Shown: positions 54,021 to 62,746 of the stretch, piece after piece | Numbering within the stretch: the first letter of the stretch is position 1 | Layout of the letters: each line of letters opens with the position of its first letter | From: Polaribacter sp. SA4-12 | Lineage (GTDB): Bacteria; Bacteroidota; Bacteroidia; Flavobacteriales; Flavobacteriaceae | Assembly: GCF_002163675.1 (NCBI RefSeq) | Contig: NZ_CP019334.1 | Coordinates: forward strand, 1,684,001 to 1,748,000 | Reading direction: 5' to 3' | Length of the DNA: 64,000 nt | Made by a program: the position numbers and the translations under genes | The notes under the pieces: model-generated | Database searches by the model: none | What the model was told of the DNA's origin: nothing | What the model saw: only the letters and a program-made list of their open reading frames with translations

Positions 54021-54380
54021 ATGAAAAAAATTGTTTTAGCAGAAGATAATTCAGTGTTTTTATTGCTAATAAGACTTCTATTAGAAAAGGAAGGATACCA
54101 ATTATTTATAGCAGAAGATGGGAAAAAAGCAATTGAATTAATTGAAGCCCAAGATCCTGATTTAATTTTAACAAATATTATGATGGATTTCGTGAGTGGT
54201 TTAGAAGTTATAAGTCATGTCCGAAATGTTTTAAAAAAACAAACCCCTATTATTGTTTTATCTGCCATAGGTCAAGAAGAAATGGTTATCAAATCTTTTG
54301 ATTTAGGAGCAAATGACTTTATGGGTAAACCTTTAAATCCCAATGAATTAATAATTAGAATAAAAAGAATATTAATCTAG
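54021..54380 (+). CDS. receiver-only response regulator lacking the phospho-acceptor Asp
   Basis: The 119-residue CheY-like domain has the acidic pair Glu8-Asp9 (VLAEDN), Ser81 and Lys103 (GKP) in the right places. However, the residue that should be Asp in DLILTDIMMP is Asn52 (DLILTNIMMD), and the following Pro is Asp. It should therefore not be phosphorylated normally and may act as a scaffold or switch with another input. There is no output domain. It is the first gene of the polysaccharide cluster, 21 bp before the HEAT protein; no histidine kinase is nearby. Confidence 0.88.
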   Translation: MKKIVLAEDNSVFLLLIRLLLEKEGYQLFIAEDGKKAIELIEAQDPDLILTNIMMDFVSGLEVISHVRNVLKKQTPIIVLSAIGQEEMVIKSFDLGANDFMGKPLNPNELIIRIKRILI

Positions 54381-54401
54381 CATTAACAACCTAGTGTTAT
54401 T

Positions 54402-55505
54402 ATGATTTTCACACTAAATTTAGTATCTTTTTTTGAGGATTTACCAGTTGGTGTTAAAATAATGTGGCTGCTTATTGTTGTTTTTTCCTTAGTTATACTC
54501 GTTTCCGTTTTTAATTTAAAAAGATTGAGGCATCGTTTAAGAAAAGAAGGAGTTTCTAGAGTGCAATATATAAATAAATGCGAACAGCAAATTGTGAATT
54601 ATTTATATGCGAGTGAAGAAGGTGAAGTAATTAGTCGAGCTCAAAGAAAAATAATTACGAAGTTAAAGAGAGGTCTGTTTCTCAATTCTAAAAGGAAATT
54701 AATAGTACAGATACTTATTAAGTTGCTTGGAGAGATTTCTGGAGAAATGACGAACTCAATTCGTCAACTTTATATTGAATTGGGTTTGTTAAAACAAGCA
54801 AAATCTAAGTTAAAACATAGAATTTGGCACATTGTTGTAATCGGAATTAGAGATTTAAGAATGCTAAAAATTGTTGAAGTTCATGAAGAAATAGCGAAGC
54901 ATATTAACCACCCTAGATTAGAAGTACGCAGACAGGTAAATTTGTATTTTTTAAGTGTGTTTGGGTACAAAGGATTAGATTTTTTAAGCGAACTAAAAAG
55001 TGAGATCTCTATATGGGATCAAATAGGTTTTCTTGAAATACTAAGAAAAATAGATGATCAAGAAATGCCAAGTTTAACCAAATGGCTTAATTCTAAAAAT
55101 GATTCCGTGGTTTTATTTACAATTCAACTAGTAAAATTTCACAATCGAATTGAAAATAAAGAAAGTCTATTACAGTTAATCAATCATAAAAATCCCAAAA
55201 TTAGGTTTGAGGTTATAAAGGTTCTAAATTATTTTCACATAAATGAAGCAAAAAAACAACTTTTAAAAGTGTACAAAAAATTAACAGAAAAAGAACAACT
55301 AGCAGTTTTTAAACTGCTAGAAAACATGGCCGATCAAGAAGATGAATCCTTTGTTTTAAAGCATTTAAATGATGTTGTTTTTGAAATAAAAGTATTGGCT
55401 ATAAAAATTTTAAAGAGAATTAATACAGTAAAATTTCAGGAGTTTAAAATATGTAACGAAGACATTTCTAATAAAGAAATTATTCGATTTATAGAAAATA
55501 ATTAA
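54402..55505 (+). CDS. membrane-anchored HEAT-repeat protein
   Basis: The 367-residue protein has one N-terminal transmembrane helix (about 17-37, IMWLLIVVFSLVILVSVF) and then an all-helical cytoplasmic solenoid with HEAT-like repeats (MLKIVEVHEEIAKHINHPRL, SLLQLINHKNPKIRFEVIKV, ESFVLKHLNDVVFEIKVLAI). HEAT solenoids are protein-protein adaptors. Between the pseudo-receiver and the synthase gene, it probably links the regulator to the synthase. The stop is followed 1 bp later by the synthase start. Confidence 0.8.
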   Translation: MIFTLNLVSFFEDLPVGVKIMWLLIVVFSLVILVSVFNLKRLRHRLRKEGVSRVQYINKCEQQIVNYLYASEEGEVISRAQRKIITKLKRGLFLNSKRKLIVQILIKLLGEISGEMTNSIRQLYIELGLLKQAKSKLKHRIWHIVVIGIRDLRMLKIVEVHEEIAKHINHPRLEVRRQVNLYFLSVFGYKGLDFLSELKSEISIWDQIGFLEILRKIDDQEMPSLTKWLNSKNDSVVLFTIQLVKFHNRIENKESLLQLINHKNPKIRFEVIKVLNYFHINEAKKQLLKVYKKLTEKEQLAVFKLLENMADQEDESFVLKHLNDVVFEIKVLAIKILKRINTVKFQEFKICNEDISNKEIIRFIENN

Positions 55506-55506
55506 A

Positions 55507-56940
55507 ATGGAAACGCACAATTGGTTTAACTATATATTATTGGCATTTGAATATCTTTTATTCATATATGCTTTTTGTGTGTTTTTATCATATATTATAT
55601 TAGCTGTATTTTCTATGAAAGAAACAGTTTCTTATATCCGTAAAAATAGTTTTGTAAACTATAAAGATATTTTGTCTTCAGAAATTGCTCCTTCTATTTC
55701 TATTATTGCACCAGCATATAATGAAAGTTTAAATATCGTTGAAAATGTTAGATCCTTATTGTCTAGTCATTATGTTCATTATGATGTGATTCTTGTGAAT
55801 GATGGGAGTAAAGATGATAGTTTAGAAAAACTCATTGCTACTTATGATTTGGTAAAGGTTGATTACTTAATAAATCAACAAATAGAAACAATGCCATTAA
55901 GAGCAGGTGTCTTTAAATCTACCAATCCTGCTTTTGAAAAATTGATTGTTGTTGATAAAGAAAATGGAGGGAAAGCAGATGCTTTAAATGTGGGTTTAAA
56001 CTTCAGTAGAAATGATTATATAGCTTGTATAGATGTAGATTGCCTGTTACTCGAAGATTCATTACAAAAAATGATAAAGCCATTTTTAGAGTATACAGAT
56101 AGAAAAGTTATTGCTTCTGGCGGAGTTATAAGAATTGCTAATTCATGTAAAATTAAGGACGGAAAACTGATAGATATTAATTTTTCGAAAAGCATGTTAG
56201 TACGAATGCAAATAATAGAATATTTAAGAGCTTTTTTATTGGGAAGAATGGCGTGGAGTAGATTAAATGGACTCCTGGTGATTTCTGGAGCTTTTGGAAT
56301 GTTTGATAAAGATTTGGCTATTAAAGTTGGAGGATACGATAAGAATACCGTTGGAGAAGATATGGAGATCGTTGTTCGTATGAGAAGATATATGGAAGAA
56401 CAAAGAATTAAATACAAAGTAGTATATATACCAGACCCACTTTGTTGGACAGAAGCCCCAGATAGTTATAAAATACTTATATCTCAACGTAATAGATGGA
56501 CACGAGGAACCATAGAAACATTAAAAAAACATCGAGTTATTGGGTTTAATTATAAATATGGTATTCTAGGAATGTTAAGTTACCCATATTGGCTCATTTT
56601 TGAGCGCTTAGCACCACTTATAGAAGTACTCGGAATTATCTATTTTTTAGTTTTGCTTACAATAAGAGACATTAAATGGCCATATACATTAGTATTCTTT
56701 TTGGCAGCATACCTTTCTTCAATTATTTTTACACTGTATACGCTGTTTTCAGAAGAACTTACTTACAATCAATACAAGAAAAAAGGAATTGGTAATAAAT
56801 TGATATTTACAGCCTTTTTAGAACCTTTCTTATTACACCCATTAACTCTATATGCTGCTATAAAAGGAAATTATGATTATTATTTTAATAAAAAGAAAAG
56901 ATGGGGTGTAATGACTAGAAAAGGATTGAGTACTAAATAA
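55507..56940 (+). CDS. processive family 2 glycosyltransferase (polysaccharide synthase)
   Basis: The 477-residue protein is a membrane-embedded GT2 like PgaC/HasA/BcsA: an N-terminal transmembrane segment (about 12-36), the GT-A domain with IIAPAYNES, VNDGS (97-101), DVD (176-178), acceptor Asp in GED (282-284), and the processivity motif QRNRW (326-330), then three to four C-terminal transmembrane helices. It should polymerise a nucleotide sugar and translocate the chain. There is no PilZ domain for c-di-GMP. The sugar cannot be told. Confidence 0.92.
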   Translation: METHNWFNYILLAFEYLLFIYAFCVFLSYIILAVFSMKETVSYIRKNSFVNYKDILSSEIAPSISIIAPAYNESLNIVENVRSLLSSHYVHYDVILVNDGSKDDSLEKLIATYDLVKVDYLINQQIETMPLRAGVFKSTNPAFEKLIVVDKENGGKADALNVGLNFSRNDYIACIDVDCLLLEDSLQKMIKPFLEYTDRKVIASGGVIRIANSCKIKDGKLIDINFSKSMLVRMQIIEYLRAFLLGRMAWSRLNGLLVISGAFGMFDKDLAIKVGGYDKNTVGEDMEIVVRMRRYMEEQRIKYKVVYIPDPLCWTEAPDSYKILISQRNRWTRGTIETLKKHRVIGFNYKYGILGMLSYPYWLIFERLAPLIEVLGIIYFLVLLTIRDIKWPYTLVFFLAAYLSSIIFTLYTLFSEELTYNQYKKKGIGNKLIFTAFLEPFLLHPLTLYAAIKGNYDYYFNKKKRWGVMTRKGLSTK

Positions 56941-56951
56941 AAACCTATAGC

Positions 56952-59381
56952 ATGATTAAATATTTATTAAAAAAAATACCTATCAATTACCTGAAGGTAA
57001 TTTTAGCATTAATAGTAATATTTTGGCTGATCAGTTTTGGAGAAGTGTTTTTACAGGTTAAAAGTGATAAAACACTTTTATTTACAATGAAATTAATCAC
57101 ATTTAAGTTTTTAAATGATATTTGGACTGTTCTTCTGATTGGAATTATTTACTTACCCATATTTCTATTACTCAATATAGGAAGAAAAAAATACGGACAA
57201 ATTGTATTTGTAATTATAGCTACACTCCTTGTTCTTGGTAACCTTACATTAGTAAGATACAGCCTAACAACATTAATAAATTTGGGTGCAGATATTTTAG
57301 GCTATTCTGTTGAAGATATTTTTAAAACAGTCTCCTCACAAGAGTCTTCTGCTTCGCTAGCTAGCTTCTCTCCATTTTTAATTTTTCCAATATTATTTTT
57401 GTTAATACACGCCTTTTTCAAGAAAAAAGTGTTTGATGATTACTTACTTAAAATAATTTTAATACTGTTTGCCATCATTCTTCCATTTAACTTTTTAGTT
57501 TCAAATGTTAAAGAGGACAAGTATCAAAATAAAGTATATTTTTTAGCTAATGATATTATAGATTATAAAATTAGTAAGCTAAATAATAACACGTATGCTT
57601 TGTCAAGTACAAATGAATACCCTTTACTCAATTCAGCAATAAAAACCAAAGATGTTTTAAGTCCATTTTTTAATATTCCGCAAAAAAAACCTAACATAGT
57701 TATCGTAATTTTAGAAGGATTTGGAAGTGAATTTTTAGATGGAAATCATTATAGCGGATTTACACCCTATTTAGATAGCCTAATTTCAAAATCTTTGTAT
57801 TGGGAAAACTTTCTTAGTACAACAGGAAGAACCTTTGGTGTAATGCCATCATTATTAGGCTCATTGCCTTTTGGTGATAGTGGGTTTTTAGAAATACCAG
57901 AAACTCCTTCGCATATATCATTGTTTAGTATTTTAAAAGAAAATGACTACACAACTTCTTACTTTTCGGGCACTCAATCAAATTTTGATAAAATTATTAA
58001 CTTTTTAGAATACAATAAAGTAGAAAACATCGTAGATGAAAATAAATTTGAAGATTCTTACAAAAAAACAGATGGTGACTCTAATGGATTTTCTTGGGGA
58101 TATCCAGATAGCGAGCTTTTTAAAAAAATGTTAAATACATACAATGTTAAGCAAGTTCCTAGGTTTGATGTTGCATTAACATTAAGTACTCACGAGCCCT
58201 TCTTGATTCCTAGTAACAATGTTTACAAAGCAAAAGTAGATAGTCTTTTTAACAATACTCAAAACTTAAAAATTACAAGAAAAGATATTGAAGCAAGCAA
58301 AAATATTTTTGCAGCATTATTATATACTGATAAATCTATAGAAGATTTTATGAAAGCATATCAGAAAAAAGATGATTATAAAAATACAATATTTATTTTT
58401 ACAGGAGACCATCGCTTAATTCCTATTGAGCAAAAAGACAAACTCTGTAGATTTCACGTTCCTCTAATTATTTATAGTCCAATGTTGAAAAAACCACAAA
58501 GGTTTAAATCGGTTTCTTCTCATTTAGATGTTGCTCCAAGTTTAGTCTCTTTTTTGTCTAACAATAAATTTATCTCACCAATTAAGCAAACAGCTTGGTT
58601 AGGAAAAGGGTTAGATACAGCAAAGAATTTTAGAAATATTCATCAAATTGGATTGATGCGTTATAAAGGCGGATTAAAAGACTTTATAGTTAAAGACTAT
58701 TTATATTCTAGTGGAGATTTGTATAAAATAGCACCATCCTTCAATATCAAAAAAGTAAAAATTGATAAAGTCTTAGCTAAAATGATTGACTCGTTTAACG
58801 AGTATAAAAAGGTAAATAATTACGTTACATCTCAAGATAAAATTTATCCTCCAATAAAAAACAAAGCTCAAACAAACAAGATTCAATTAACAGCAGAAGA
58901 AGAAAAAAACAAGAAAGAATTGATAAAAGGAAAATCGTATGACGAAGTTTTTCTTATTGCAAGACAACAAGCTTTTGCTGGAAAAAGAAAAATGGCTAGA
59001 ATATTGTGTGATCATATTTTAAAAGCATTACCAAATCATGCAGATACTAGGATGTTAAAAGGACGAACATTGTCTTGGGATGGGGACTATGAATTAGCAG
59101 AAAAAGAGTTTCTGAACACACTAAAAAGAGAACCTTTTTATGACGATCCATATGTTGCTTTACTAGATTTATACTGGTGGTCTAATCAAGATGAAAAAGG
59201 CGTTATTATTGCTAAAAAAGCTTTAAAAAACAAGATAAGAAACCCTTTGCTAAGTTTTAAATTAGCAAAAGCTTATAAAAGATTAAAACAGACCTCATAT
59301 TCTGTAAAAGTAATGGATAGTCTTTTAAAGATTTACCCTAAAAACAAAGAGTATATCAAATTCAAAAAAACATTAAAATAA
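56952..59381 (+). CDS. LtaS-like sulfatase-fold phosphotransferase with C-terminal TPRs
   Basis: The 809-residue protein has about five N-terminal transmembrane helices (about 14-185), an alkaline-phosphatase-superfamily domain exposed outside with metal residues Glu255 (ILEGFGSE), likely catalytic Thr294 (TTGRTFG), His414 (STHEPF), Asp486-His487 (TGDH) and His502, and a C-terminal TPR region (about 665-809, MLKGRTLSWDGDYELAEKEF). This is the site layout of lipoteichoic-acid synthase and OpgB enzymes that move phosphoglycerol or phosphoethanolamine. A gram-negative host makes polymer decoration more likely than LTA synthesis. It overlaps the next gene by 1 bp (TAATG). Confidence 0.85.
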   Translation: MIKYLLKKIPINYLKVILALIVIFWLISFGEVFLQVKSDKTLLFTMKLITFKFLNDIWTVLLIGIIYLPIFLLLNIGRKKYGQIVFVIIATLLVLGNLTLVRYSLTTLINLGADILGYSVEDIFKTVSSQESSASLASFSPFLIFPILFLLIHAFFKKKVFDDYLLKIILILFAIILPFNFLVSNVKEDKYQNKVYFLANDIIDYKISKLNNNTYALSSTNEYPLLNSAIKTKDVLSPFFNIPQKKPNIVIVILEGFGSEFLDGNHYSGFTPYLDSLISKSLYWENFLSTTGRTFGVMPSLLGSLPFGDSGFLEIPETPSHISLFSILKENDYTTSYFSGTQSNFDKIINFLEYNKVENIVDENKFEDSYKKTDGDSNGFSWGYPDSELFKKMLNTYNVKQVPRFDVALTLSTHEPFLIPSNNVYKAKVDSLFNNTQNLKITRKDIEASKNIFAALLYTDKSIEDFMKAYQKKDDYKNTIFIFTGDHRLIPIEQKDKLCRFHVPLIIYSPMLKKPQRFKSVSSHLDVAPSLVSFLSNNKFISPIKQTAWLGKGLDTAKNFRNIHQIGLMRYKGGLKDFIVKDYLYSSGDLYKIAPSFNIKKVKIDKVLAKMIDSFNEYKKVNNYVTSQDKIYPPIKNKAQTNKIQLTAEEEKNKKELIKGKSYDEVFLIARQQAFAGKRKMARILCDHILKALPNHADTRMLKGRTLSWDGDYELAEKEFLNTLKREPFYDDPYVALLDLYWWSNQDEKGVIIAKKALKNKIRNPLLSFKLAKAYKRLKQTSYSVKVMDSLLKIYPKNKEYIKFKKTLK

Positions 59382-60652
59382 TGGAAGTAAGATATTTTAA
59401 AAAGAGCTGTATTGTTGCTATGTTATTCTTGTTAATTTCTCCGATTTTTTCGCAACAAAAAGAATTTACTGGAAATCCGGATACGGGTTTTGAACAAGCA
59501 AGGGAAATGGCCTTCAATAATCAAAGAAAAGAAGCACAAGAATTATTGAAACTTATTATAGCCAAATACCCTAATTACTTAGATTTAAGGTCGTTTTTAG
59601 CAAACACCTATTCTTGGGATGGTAATTATAAAATGGCTAGAGAAGGGTTTGATTTTGTATTAAAAAAAGATGCTAAAAGAAAACTAGATTGGATTGCAGC
59701 TATAAAAAGTGAATTTTACGCAGAACTTCCTTTTCGAGCAAAAGAATTGATAAAAAAAGCATTATTTCATTTCCCTGCGGATACTGACATACTATATCAA
59801 AAAGCAAGGTCTGAAGAAAAATTAAATAAGCCAGAAGAAGCACTGCGCACTTTAAATGAAATTATTCGTTTAGATAAAGATAATCAAAATGCTCTTTCCT
59901 ATAAAAAGAGCTTATTTAATTCATTGCGTTTTAATGCTATTGGGGTTAATTATTCTACTATTTTTTATAACAAAAACGAAAGAAGTCAATCTCACTACAG
60001 TACGTTAAACTACACCAGACAGACTAAATACGGTAGCATTACAGGAAAAATTAATTATTCAAGAAGGTTTGATACAGATAGTTATCAATATGAAGTAGAT
60101 TTATATCCTAGAATTGCAAATGGTCTCTATGCGTATGTTAGTGCTGGGTTATCGAACTCAAATCTCTTTCCAAAAGTTAGATATGGAGCAGAATTATACA
60201 AATCTTTACCTCGTAGTTTTGAAGCCTCTTTAGGTTTTAGAGGATTGCAATTTTCAACTACAACAATAATTTATACAGGATCTGTGGGTTGGTATACAGG
60301 TAATAGTTACTGGGCATTTAGAACATATATTACCCCTGGAGATGATGGGACAAGTACATCAGGTACGTTAACCTATAGAAAATATTATAGCGATGCAGAC
60401 AATTACTTTAGCTTGTCTATTGGTGCTGGTTTTTCTCCGGAAGTAGAACGCTTTCCTGTAAATACAAACCAAGCAGTTGTTTTCGATTTACAATCACAAA
60501 AGGTAACTGGAGGTTATTCATTTACATCAAATAACAAAAAGAATGCTTGGAGTATTTCTTTGGGTATCTTTAGAGAAGAGAAAAGTTTATCTAAAGGAGA
60601 GTATTATTTATTCTACAACTTAGGCATTTCATATGATTTGAGATTTAAATAA
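59381..60652 (+). CDS. TPR plus YaiO-family outer-membrane beta-barrel exporter
   Basis: The 423-residue protein has a signal peptide ending IFSQ, a periplasmic TPR part (about 30-185, with YPNYLDLRSFLANTYSWDGN), and a C-terminal YaiO-type barrel (about 190-423, ending YYLFYNLGISYDLRFK). TPR plus barrel is also the layout of PgaA/AlgK-AlgE type exporters, so it should carry the polymer made by the adjacent GT2 across the outer membrane. It shares the TPR motif SWDG with the LtaS-like protein. Confidence 0.85.
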   Translation: MEVRYFKKSCIVAMLFLLISPIFSQQKEFTGNPDTGFEQAREMAFNNQRKEAQELLKLIIAKYPNYLDLRSFLANTYSWDGNYKMAREGFDFVLKKDAKRKLDWIAAIKSEFYAELPFRAKELIKKALFHFPADTDILYQKARSEEKLNKPEEALRTLNEIIRLDKDNQNALSYKKSLFNSLRFNAIGVNYSTIFYNKNERSQSHYSTLNYTRQTKYGSITGKINYSRRFDTDSYQYEVDLYPRIANGLYAYVSAGLSNSNLFPKVRYGAELYKSLPRSFEASLGFRGLQFSTTTIIYTGSVGWYTGNSYWAFRTYITPGDDGTSTSGTLTYRKYYSDADNYFSLSIGAGFSPEVERFPVNTNQAVVFDLQSQKVTGGYSFTSNNKKNAWSISLGIFREEKSLSKGEYYLFYNLGISYDLRFK

Positions 60653-60764
60653 TTCCTTCTTAATAAAAATATTTTTGCTATAGATATAATGCGTTTATTC
60701 AACAAATTTTAAAAGCACAAATAGTTCATTTGAGCTATACACATATTTCCTTCATTATTCCTTT

Positions 60765-60790
60765 AAATTATATAGGATCCTATATAATTT
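60765..60790. repeat. 26-bp perfect palindrome
   Basis: Thirteen bases on each side of the GGATCC centre are exactly complementary, with no loop (core TATAGGATCCTATA). It lies between convergent genes, so a two-fold operator, a recombination site or a cruciform are possible. Confidence 0.7.
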
Positions 60791-60840
60791 GTAATTTTTA
60801 GCTTGCATCTTACAACGTACTGAAAACTTCCAAATGCATA

Positions 60841-61971
60841 CTATCCTAAAATTTTATCAATCAATTCTTGTTTCGCTTTTTCATCATCACCAAACAACCA
60901 TTGCAACACATTGTCTTCCCAGATTTCTCCTTTTTCTTTTTCAGAAATAATGTTTTCTTCCATGGCTAAATCCAATATTTTTCCAGGATATGAAGATTGT
61001 CTATCACTTTCCATTTCTCCTAAAGGATAAGGATCATCTAACCCCATTAAAACCTGACTTGTTCCTTGTCTTTTAAACATTAATCCTAAAGAATCTGTAT
61101 CATGAACCAACGTATCAAAAAAGATATTTTTATGACCAACTGCTTTTCTAGGATGCGTTTTTCCTTCAAATAAATCTGGTCTTCCATCAAAACCTTGAAT
61201 TCTTCTTCCCAAATTCATTTGTGCCAATTGACCTCCGTGTGCAAAACAAGTTCTAATGTTTTTAAAACGTTCTTGCATTCCGTTTAATGTATAAAAATGA
61301 TATGCATCTCCACATTGGGCCAACATCCAAATTAAGTGAAAACGCCAATTGGTATTTTCTAATTTTATCATTTTATCGCCATCATAAGGATGAATTTCAA
61401 TTGCTAATTTGTATTTGTCTGCCAATTCAAAAATCCGATCATTTTCTTCATCAAAAACACTACGCCATTGACCAATAGAATCCATAAAATGTGTTGGTAA
61501 ACACAAAACTTTTAAATCTAATTCTTCTACACAACGCTTCATTTCATCTAATGCTCCATAAATAAAACCAGGATGCACAACAAAGCCACACGTAAATTTA
61601 GACGGATGTTCTCTCTGTACTTTTGCGTTAAAATCATTTTGAAAACGCAATGCTTTTTTCATTTCTTCTAAACGCAAACCGTTTCCATATAACTGAGAAA
61701 GATTCAAAACAACAGCGTGATCAATCTTGTTTTTTTCCATCCACAATAATTTCTCATCTAAGAAAAAACTAGAATCTGTTACAGGACGTTTCCATCCTTT
61801 TTGCAACATATGTTTACGTTCATCATCTACCCAAAAGATTTCTTTATCCTTCATAAACTGAGGAATTTCTTCTGGATAAGGTAATAAATGCGAATGTCCG
61901 TTTATGCGAAGTTTTCGATGCCCCTTTTCCCCAAAAGGGAGAACACTTTTGTTTTCTAATGAATTTGACAT
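60841..61971 (-). CDS. amidohydrolase-family decarboxylase (ACMSD-like, kynurenine pathway)
   Basis: The 376-residue TIM-barrel enzyme has the metal motif NGHSH (His26, His28) and family segments HPGFIYGALDEM, EIHPYDG, CFAHGGQLAQMNLGRRI and LMGLDDPYPLGEME. ACMSD decarboxylates 2-amino-3-carboxymuconate 6-semialdehyde, the product of the neighbouring 3-hydroxyanthranilate dioxygenase, which supports that role. The N-terminal 20 residues before LRINGHSHLL are unusual and lie over a CCCCTTTTCCCC repeat-like sequence. The 3' end has a decayed copy 7 kb away. Confidence 0.88.
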   Translation of the reverse strand: MSNSLENKSVLPFGEKGHRKLRINGHSHLLPYPEEIPQFMKDKEIFWVDDERKHMLQKGWKRPVTDSSFFLDEKLLWMEKNKIDHAVVLNLSQLYGNGLRLEEMKKALRFQNDFNAKVQREHPSKFTCGFVVHPGFIYGALDEMKRCVEELDLKVLCLPTHFMDSIGQWRSVFDEENDRIFELADKYKLAIEIHPYDGDKMIKLENTNWRFHLIWMLAQCGDAYHFYTLNGMQERFKNIRTCFAHGGQLAQMNLGRRIQGFDGRPDLFEGKTHPRKAVGHKNIFFDTLVHDTDSLGLMFKRQGTSQVLMGLDDPYPLGEMESDRQSSYPGKILDLAMEENIISEKEKGEIWEDNVLQWLFGDDEKAKQELIDKILG

Positions 61972-62012
61972 TACTTTTTGATTTTTTAATTTATGGTTGT
62001 TGCTTTCGCTAT

Positions 62013-62049
62013 GTGTTCCTTCTCTTTGGGAAGGTTAGGATTGGGTATT
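62013..62049 (-). repeat. degenerate copy of the CCTTCCC-AAA-GGGAAGG repeat arm at the nbaC 3' end
   Basis: It contains CTTCTCTTTGGGAAGGTTAG and gives the nbaC stop codon. One base differs from the palindrome's perfect form. It is the same arm that flanks the SDR and small genes further right. Confidence 0.6.
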
Positions 62050-62565
62050 ATTTGGTGGCTGCATCACTGTTCCACATTTTTTGCAAGTACATTTTTTAGT
62101 GTCAGAATAATATTTATCAAAAATTATTGGCATATCCGTTTCAATATTATCTAACTTAAATTTCTTTCTATATAATTGATTTCCACAGTTTTCACAATAC
62201 CATTCTAAAGCATCTTTCATCTTCTTCTTTCGTGGATATTCAATCACCAAACCAACCGTTTTTTCCTTTCTCTGTGGAGAATGGGGTACTTTTGCTGGCA
62301 ATAAATAAATATCACCTTCATTAATTTCTACATCAATCATTTTGCCTTTATCATCTATGATTTTTAAAATCATATCTCCCTCAACCTGGTAGAAAAATTC
62401 TGGTGTTTCATTATAATGATAATCTTTTCTATTATTTGGTCCACCAACAACCATCACAATATATTCACCATTATCCCAAACACATTTGTTTCCAACTGGC
62501 GGTTTTAATAAATGACGATGTTCATCAATCCACTTTTTAAAATTTAACGGTTGTACTAAATTCAT
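62035..62565 (-). CDS. nbaC: 3-hydroxyanthranilate 3,4-dioxygenase
   Basis: It opens the ring of 3-hydroxyanthranilate in tryptophan/kynurenine breakdown. The 176-residue cupin has the iron site His50 (DYHYN), Glu56 (ETPEFF) and His95 (KVPHSPQR), plus the C-terminal rubredoxin-like iron site CENCGNQ and CTCKKCG. The 3' end is formed by a copy of a CCCTAACC repeat arm, so the last residues (TQS) come from repeat DNA. The next gene in the pathway follows after 63 bp. Confidence 0.95.
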   Translation of the reverse strand: MNLVQPLNFKKWIDEHRHLLKPPVGNKCVWDNGEYIVMVVGGPNNRKDYHYNETPEFFYQVEGDMILKIIDDKGKMIDVEINEGDIYLLPAKVPHSPQRKEKTVGLVIEYPRKKKMKDALEWYCENCGNQLYRKKFKLDNIETDMPIIFDKYYSDTKKCTCKKCGTVMQPPNNTQS

Positions 62566-62664
62566 TTTATAGATTTTTATATTAAAGACTTTAAAATTAG
62601 TGAATTTTTATGTCTTTAAAAAGTATCTTTCTATTACTTTTTATTACTGAATTAGGCAAACAAG

Positions 62665-62741
62665 TTTAGCCCTGATTGAAACGACATCCTTTTTTCTATT
62701 TCAGAAAAAAGATATAGTGGAAAGCAGGAAATAGCTTCTAA
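62665..62741 (+). ncRNA. structured flavobacterial intergenic element (flavo-1-like), copy 2
   Basis: It begins TTTAGCCCTGATTGAAACG, has a hairpin CCTTTTTTC/GAAAAAAG and ends AGCAGGAAATAGCTTCTAA. It lies between the nbaC start and the SDR stop, in the sense opposite to those genes. Its fixed blocks match the copy at 51.56-51.65 kb. Confidence 0.5.
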
Positions 62742-62746
62742 TAATT

